A DNA stretch of 19,529 nucleotides from Clostridiales bacterium. GTDB lineage: Bacteria > Bacillota > Clostridia > Oscillospirales > Acutalibacteraceae. This document shows, one piece after another, positions 16,014 through 19,529 of this stretch. Every line of letters begins with the position of its first letter. Within the stretch, counting starts at the first letter, position 1. The notes below the pieces were generated by a model. The model saw only the letters and a program-made list of their open reading frames with translations. It was not told the origin of the DNA and did not search any database. The position numbers and the translations under genes were made by a program. The stretch covers positions 1 to 19,529 of the forward strand of contig DXYF01000030.1 of the NCBI GenBank assembly GCA_019415945.1. Direction: 5' to 3'.

Positions 16014-16598
16014 ATGGGTAATAACGAAAAATGGTCTTTCAAAAAAAGCGACCTTATTACAATACCTAATCTATTAACATATTTAAGAATTATACTTATT
16101 GCACCGTTTGCTTATTATTTTTTGGTTGAAAATTATATTGCAGCTGTAATTTGTATTGTAATTTCCGGTCTTTCAGATTGCTTTGACGGTATGCTTGCAC
16201 GCAGACTAAATCAAGTTACATCTTTGGGAAAAATACTTGATCCCATTGCAGATAAGTTTACTTTGCTTGCCGTTGTTGTTTGCATGGTAATTTATGTGCC
16301 TGTTGTTTTGCCGGTATTAATAACACTGCTTTTAAAGGATGTTTTAATGCTTCTCGGCGGAATGGATTTAATAAATAAGGGCATAACACCCCCTGCGGCA
16401 AAATGGTACGGAAAGGTCGGCACTGTTGTGTTCTATGTTTCCGTGTCAATAATAATTTTTCTTAAAGCAGTGTTTAAAATAGAAAACTTTGCACTTGATG
16501 TTGCATTGCTGTCTGTAACGGCTGCAACTATGCTTTTTGCATTATACCAATACGGCAAAATATATTTTCAGTTAATTAAAGAGAATAATAAGAAATAA
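16014..16598 (+). CDS. pgsA: CDP-alcohol phosphatidyltransferase (PgsA-like)
   Basis: An integral membrane enzyme of 194 residues, probably making phosphatidylglycerophosphate from CDP-diacylglycerol and glycerol-3-phosphate. The family signature D-x2-D-G-x2-A-R-x8-G-x3-D-x3-D is complete: D55, D58-G59, A62-R63, G72, D76 and D80. The preceding TIPNLLTYLRIILIAPF (16-32) is the usual PgsA-type N-terminal helix. About five further hydrophobic segments follow. GAGGTG lies 5 bases before the ATG. Another member of the same family, such as a cardiolipin synthase type, cannot be excluded from the motif alone. It ends the DUF5711-cvpA-pgsA run. Confidence 0.85.
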   Translation: MGNNEKWSFKKSDLITIPNLLTYLRIILIAPFAYYFLVENYIAAVICIVISGLSDCFDGMLARRLNQVTSLGKILDPIADKFTLLAVVVCMVIYVPVVLPVLITLLLKDVLMLLGGMDLINKGITPPAAKWYGKVGTVVFYVSVSIIIFLKAVFKIENFALDVALLSVTAATMLFALYQYGKIYFQLIKENNKK

Positions 16599-16633
16599 TT
16601 TATACCAATTAAAAACAAATTGACAAAATACCA

Positions 16634-16662
16634 TTGAATTTTATAGCATTAACATATATAAT
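16634..16662 (+). promoter_or_regulatory. Promoter of the Clp unfoldase gene
   Basis: TTGAAT (16634-16639), 17 bases, then a perfect TATAAT (16657-16662) form a good vegetative promoter 42 bases before the ATG. A second TTGACA (16620-16625) lies upstream with a poorer -10 (TATAGC at 16642). AAGGAG (16693-16698) is the ribosome binding site. I found no CIRCE element and no CtsR-type GGTCAAA repeat. Confidence 0.7.
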
Positions 16663-16704
16663 GTTTATTAATTAATCTTTTTATTTTATATCAAGGAGAA
16701 AATT

Positions 16705-19041
16705 ATGCTTTGTAGCAGATGTAAAAAACGGCAGGCTGTCGTTTTTGTTTCAAATAACAGTTCAGCAGATGCTCCCACAGCAGGCTATTGCCTTACCTGT
16801 GCAAAGGAGCTTGGAATAAAGCCGGTTGAAGATTTGATCAGCAAAATGGGAATTTCCGATGAGGATCTCGAAAATGTTCAGGATCAAATGAACAGTCTTA
16901 TGCAAAATATGGGTGAAAACGGAGATATTTCCCAGCTTATGGAACAGCTTGGTGCAGACAACCTTGCCGAGCAAATGGATCAGTTTTCACAAAATGACGG
17001 CGATGACGATTTTTCGCACGGAGCTCCTGCGTTTCCCGCTTTTTTTAACAATATATTCGGAAACGGTCAAAAGAACAACTCAGTTAACTCAAATGACGGC
17101 GGCAAGTCTAATAAAACAGAAAAAAAGGATAAAAAAAGGAAACATATCGGCCTTTACTGCGAGGATTTGACCCGTAAAGCAAGAGAAGGAAAAATTGACA
17201 GAATTATCGGTCGTGATGCCGAGATTGAAAGAGTTATCCAAATTTTATCCCGCAGAAGCAAAAATAACCCATGTCTTATCGGTGAGCCTGGCGTAGGTAA
17301 AACAGCAATAGCCGAAGGTCTTGCTTTGCGTATTGCAGAAGGCAATGTGCCGCAAAGACTTAAAAATAAGGAAATTCAGCTTCTTGATTTGACATCTCTT
17401 GTAGCAGGCACCCAGTTTAGAGGACAGTTTGAAAGCCGCATAAAGGGCCTTGTATCTGAAATCAAGGAAAGCGGCAATATAATTCTCTTTATTGATGAAG
17501 TTCACAGCCTTGTCGGCACAGGCGACAACGAGGGAACCATGAATGCGGCAAATATTTTAAAACCGGCTCTTTCAAGGGGTGAAGTTCAGGTAATCGGTGC
17601 AACAACCTTTAACGAGTACAGAAAGTACATAGAAAAGGATTCTGCACTTGAGAGAAGATTTCAGCCTGTAAAAGTCGGTGAACCGACTGTTTCTCAGACT
17701 ATTGATATAATTGCCGGTGTAAAGGATTATTACGAAAAGCATCACCGAGTAATTGTCGACGATGATATTGTCCGCAAAACGGTTGTTCTTTCAGAGCGTT
17801 ATATAACTGACAGATTTTTACCCGATAAAGCTATTGATTTGCTTGATGAAAGCTGTGCTTGTGCGGCACTTCGCAATAAAACAATGGAACGCTTTGATAA
17901 GTTAAGTGATGATAAGTCAAAGCTTGCTCAAAAAAAGGAAGAGCTTACAGCTTCAGAGGAAATTAATTATGAGGCTTTGGCAGAGGTCAACACAAATATA
18001 GCGAGAATTGACTCTGAGCTTTCCGAAATTGATCCCGAAAGCGTTACATCAAAAGTAACCGAGGAGGACATTGCAAAGGTTATTGAGCTTTGGACAGGGA
18101 TTCCCGCATCAAGAATAAAAGAAAATGAGCTTTCAAAGCTTGCTGATTTGGAATCGGAGCTTAAAAAGAAAATAATCGGACAGGATGAAGCTGTCGAGGT
18201 GCTTGCTTCTGCTATAAAACGCAGTCGCTGTCAAATTTCACCACGCAGAAGACCTGCGTCGTTTATATTTGTAGGCCCTACAGGTGTGGGAAAGACTGAT
18301 CTTGTCAAAGTGCTTAGTCAGCAGCTTTTTGATACTCCTGAAACTCTCATAAGACTTGATATGTCGGAGTTTATGGAAAAGCATTCCGTTTCCAAAATTA
18401 TTGGCTCACCGCCCGGATATGTCGGATACGATGAGGCAGGTCAGGTAACGGAGAAGGTTCGCAGACGCCCCTATTCCGTGCTTTTGTTTGATGAAATTGA
18501 AAAAGCCCATCCCGATGTTCTCAATATTCTGCTTCAGATTCTCGATGAGGGCAGGGTAACGGACGCTCACGGAAGAGTTGTCAATTTTGAAAACACTGTT
18601 ATTGTTATGACCTCTAATGCGGGTTCTGCTAAAAGTGACAGTGCTCTCGGATTCGGCAAAACCCAGGAGGATGCGGCAAAAGAAAAGGTTATGAAGGCAC
18701 TTTCGGAATTTTTGCGTCCTGAATTTATCGCAAGAGTTGACGAAGTTATTGTTTTCAATTCTCTCACAAAAGATAATTTTGTCAAGATTGCAGATCTAAT
18801 GCTATCAGAATATGTGCCGACTCTCGAAGAAAAGCATATAAAGTTTACTTTTGATGATAAAGCGTGCGAATATCTTGCTGAAAAATCATGTGATGGCAAG
18901 AGCGGTGCCCGTGATTTGAGAAATGCGATAAGACGCGAGGTTGAAGAAAAAATTGCGTCAGCTATGATTGAATCCGACAACGGTATAAGTGCGATTAATG
19001 TCACATCTGACGGAGAAAAAATTATTCTTCAATCAATTTGA
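16705..19041 (+). CDS. Clp/Hsp100 ATP-dependent unfoldase with ClpE-like zinc finger
   Basis: A 778-residue two-domain AAA+ protein that unfolds substrates, probably for ClpP. The N-terminus has a four-cysteine zinc finger (C3, C6, C29, C32) as in ClpE, in place of the paired Clp_N repeats of ClpA/ClpC. Residues 50-145 are a low-complexity acidic, M/Q/N-rich stretch that ends in lysines. AAA-1 has Walker A GEPGVGKT (193-200) and Walker B LFIDEVH (261-267). A short charged coiled coil lies about 395-445. AAA-2 has Walker A GPTGVGKT (524-531) and Walker B LLFDEIE (593-599). LGF (648-650) sits where the ClpP-docking loop is expected. The C-terminal D2-small domain includes SGARDLRNAI. It has its own promoter. 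ClpE is the nearest named relative, but the longer linker makes me leave the symbol blank. Confidence 0.9.
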   Translation: MLCSRCKKRQAVVFVSNNSSADAPTAGYCLTCAKELGIKPVEDLISKMGISDEDLENVQDQMNSLMQNMGENGDISQLMEQLGADNLAEQMDQFSQNDGDDDFSHGAPAFPAFFNNIFGNGQKNNSVNSNDGGKSNKTEKKDKKRKHIGLYCEDLTRKAREGKIDRIIGRDAEIERVIQILSRRSKNNPCLIGEPGVGKTAIAEGLALRIAEGNVPQRLKNKEIQLLDLTSLVAGTQFRGQFESRIKGLVSEIKESGNIILFIDEVHSLVGTGDNEGTMNAANILKPALSRGEVQVIGATTFNEYRKYIEKDSALERRFQPVKVGEPTVSQTIDIIAGVKDYYEKHHRVIVDDDIVRKTVVLSERYITDRFLPDKAIDLLDESCACAALRNKTMERFDKLSDDKSKLAQKKEELTASEEINYEALAEVNTNIARIDSELSEIDPESVTSKVTEEDIAKVIELWTGIPASRIKENELSKLADLESELKKKIIGQDEAVEVLASAIKRSRCQISPRRRPASFIFVGPTGVGKTDLVKVLSQQLFDTPETLIRLDMSEFMEKHSVSKIIGSPPGYVGYDEAGQVTEKVRRRPYSVLLFDEIEKAHPDVLNILLQILDEGRVTDAHGRVVNFENTVIVMTSNAGSAKSDSALGFGKTQEDAAKEKVMKALSEFLRPEFIARVDEVIVFNSLTKDNFVKIADLMLSEYVPTLEEKHIKFTFDDKACEYLAEKSCDGKSGARDLRNAIRREVEEKIASAMIESDNGISAINVTSDGEKIILQSI

Positions 19042-19050
19042 AATTAACTA

Positions 19051-19079
19051 TTGACATTGCAACGGATTAGTGATATAAT
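19051..19079 (+). promoter_or_regulatory. Consensus promoter of tRNA-Gly
   Basis: TTGACA (19051-19056) and TATAAT (19074-19079) match consensus perfectly with a 17-base spacer, 18 bases before the tRNA gene. A perfect 8-bp inverted repeat (TGCAACGG at 19058-19065, CCGTTGCA at 19085-19092) brackets the -10 box. Confidence 0.9.
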
Positions 19080-19097
19080 TAATACCGTTGCAGATAA

Positions 19098-19171
19098 GCG
19101 GATGTAGTTTAGTGGTAGAACTTCAGCCTTCCAAGCTGATCGTGTGGGTTCGATTCCCATCATCCGCTCCA
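19098..19171 (+). tRNA. tRNA-Gly (anticodon TCC)
   Basis: All arms fold. The acceptor stem is GCGGATG (19098-19104) with CATCCGC (19161-19167), then discriminator T and an encoded CCA (19169-19171). The D stem is GTTT/GAAC. The anticodon stem is TCAGC/GCTGA with loop CTTCCAA, giving anticodon TCC at 19130-19132. The T stem is GTGGG/CCCAT with loop TTCGATT. It would read GGA and GGG glycine codons. It lies 56 bases after the Clp gene on the same strand but has its own promoter. Confidence 0.97.
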
Positions 19172-19178
19172 TCAGTAA

Positions 19179-19220
19179 GGTGATTTAAGCAGCCGAAAAG
19201 CTGTTTAAATCGCCCGGCTG
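19179..19220 (+). other. Strong hairpin just after tRNA-Gly, with an alternative pairing
   Basis: The arm at 19179-19193 (GGTGATTTAAGCAGC) pairs with 19200-19214 (GCTGTTTAAATCGCC) over all 15 positions, with two G-U wobbles and a 6-nt loop. CAGCCG (19190-19195) can instead pair with CGGCTG (19215-19220), which competes with the top of the first stem. No T run follows on the plus strand, so it is not a standard terminator. It could be a processing or termination aid for the tRNA transcript, or an element end. Confidence 0.5.
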
Positions 19221-19451
19221 AAAAAATTGTTTGTTTGAAACTTGATGATTATTTTTCCTACGGTCTTTAATCTGCTCTATTTGCATAGGGATTGTGCGAA
19301 GCTCACGCAATACTGCGATTTATGAGTCTTGCATCCAAATGTATCGTTCAACAGCCTTGCCAGCAAGGGGTACAGATAAACCTTTTCCTTTCTCTTTGTA
19401 CACGATATTGGCTTTGTTCACGGATACACGAGGATTTACGCAGCCGTGTAT
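19185..19451 (-). pseudogene. Possible decayed minus-strand coding remnant
   Basis: This is a gene-free stretch. One minus-strand frame stays open from 19451 to a TAA at 19320-19322 (43 residues including VSVNKANIVYKEKGKG and PLAGKAVERYIWMQDS). It then continues in the same frame from 19319 to a TAA at 19185 (44 residues including AVLRELRTIPMQIEQIKDRR). The residues look protein-like, but there is no clear start codon with a ribosome binding site and I recognise no family. A 51-codon plus-strand frame from ATG 19323 overlaps it and looks less convincing. It may be a relic of a mobile element next to the tRNA gene, or chance. Confidence 0.25.
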
Positions 19452-19506
19452 TTAGCAGGGCATGTTAGGCTCTTTCATCCTTTTTGTTTACGATAATCTT
19501 AAGTAG

Positions 19507-19529
19507 CAACACTTGTGCATTAAGTGTTG
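19507..19529. repeat. Perfect inverted repeat at the window end
   Basis: CAACACTT (19507-19514) and AAGTGTTG (19522-19529) form a perfect 8-bp inverted repeat with a 7-base centre, ending at the last base of the window. What lies beyond is unknown, so it could be a small hairpin or part of a larger repeat. Confidence 0.45.

Noticed and set aside
18567..19004. A 145-codon minus-strand open frame opposite the Clp gene
   Set aside because: The plus-strand second ATPase domain is fully conserved here, so the reverse frame is a by-product.
1..19529. Defence island, prophage, CRISPR array or toxin-antitoxin system
   Set aside because: Apart from the short 3' end, all sizeable frames are accounted for by housekeeping, transport, signalling or starch-binding genes. 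No effector, integrase or repeat array was seen.
19172..19529. tmRNA, RNase P RNA or 6S RNA downstream of the tRNA
   Set aside because: None of the hallmark sequences, such as a tag peptide frame ending in ALAA or the RNase P core, can be found in this stretch.

Overview
The window looks like chromosomal DNA from a starch-degrading Firmicute of the Oscillospiraceae/Ruminococcaceae, most likely Ruminococcus bromii or a close relative. The main pointer is the first gene. It encodes a secreted protein with a CBM26-like domain, an Ig-like domain, a large CBM74-like region, a second Ig-like domain and a type I dockerin, which is the known layout of the R. bromii amylosome protein Sas6. Moderate-to-low GC, strong GGAGG ribosome binding sites, an ECF transporter module linked to truA, and a DUF5711-CvpA-PgsA run also fit Clostridia. 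The rest of the window is mostly housekeeping DNA.

Layout: (1) 61-2256, sas6-like gene on the plus strand with its own intrinsic terminator. (2) 2489-5907, a minus-strand cluster read as response regulator, then sensor histidine kinase, then a membrane-attached protein with four PepSY-type repeats. It converges on sas6, and two back-to-back terminators separate them. (3) 6095-13898, a tightly packed plus-strand gene train: ruvC, ruvA, ruvB (Holliday junction resolution), glmM (peptidoglycan precursor synthesis), a COG1092-type methyltransferase, ecfA1, ecfA2, ecfT (vitamin/micronutrient transport energizing module) and truA (tRNA pseudouridylation). Several neighbours overlap by a few bases. 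A near-consensus promoter precedes ruvC, and two tandem copies of the inverted repeat TGATA-N4-TATCA lie over its -35 and -10 elements. (4) 14000-16598, a membrane/envelope cluster: DUF5711 protein, CvpA-family protein and a CDP-alcohol phosphatidyltransferase (PgsA-like). (5) 16705-19041, a Clp/Hsp100 unfoldase with a ClpE-like N-terminal four-cysteine zinc finger, behind its own promoter. (6) 19098-19171, tRNA-Gly(TCC) with a perfect-consensus promoter. (7) 19172-19529, no intact gene: a strong hairpin, fragments of a possible decayed minus-strand reading frame, and a perfect inverted repeat ending at the last base.

How the parts work together: sas6 would supply starch binding to the cell-surface amylosome. 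The two-component/PepSY cluster probably senses an envelope condition and may control itself, because similar 11-bp-spaced direct repeats precede both the regulator gene and the PepSY gene. The central train serves DNA repair, cell wall and translation functions. I saw no CRISPR array, prophage, toxin-antitoxin pair or obvious defence system. The least explained sequence is the ruv operator-like pair and the stretch downstream of the tRNA gene.
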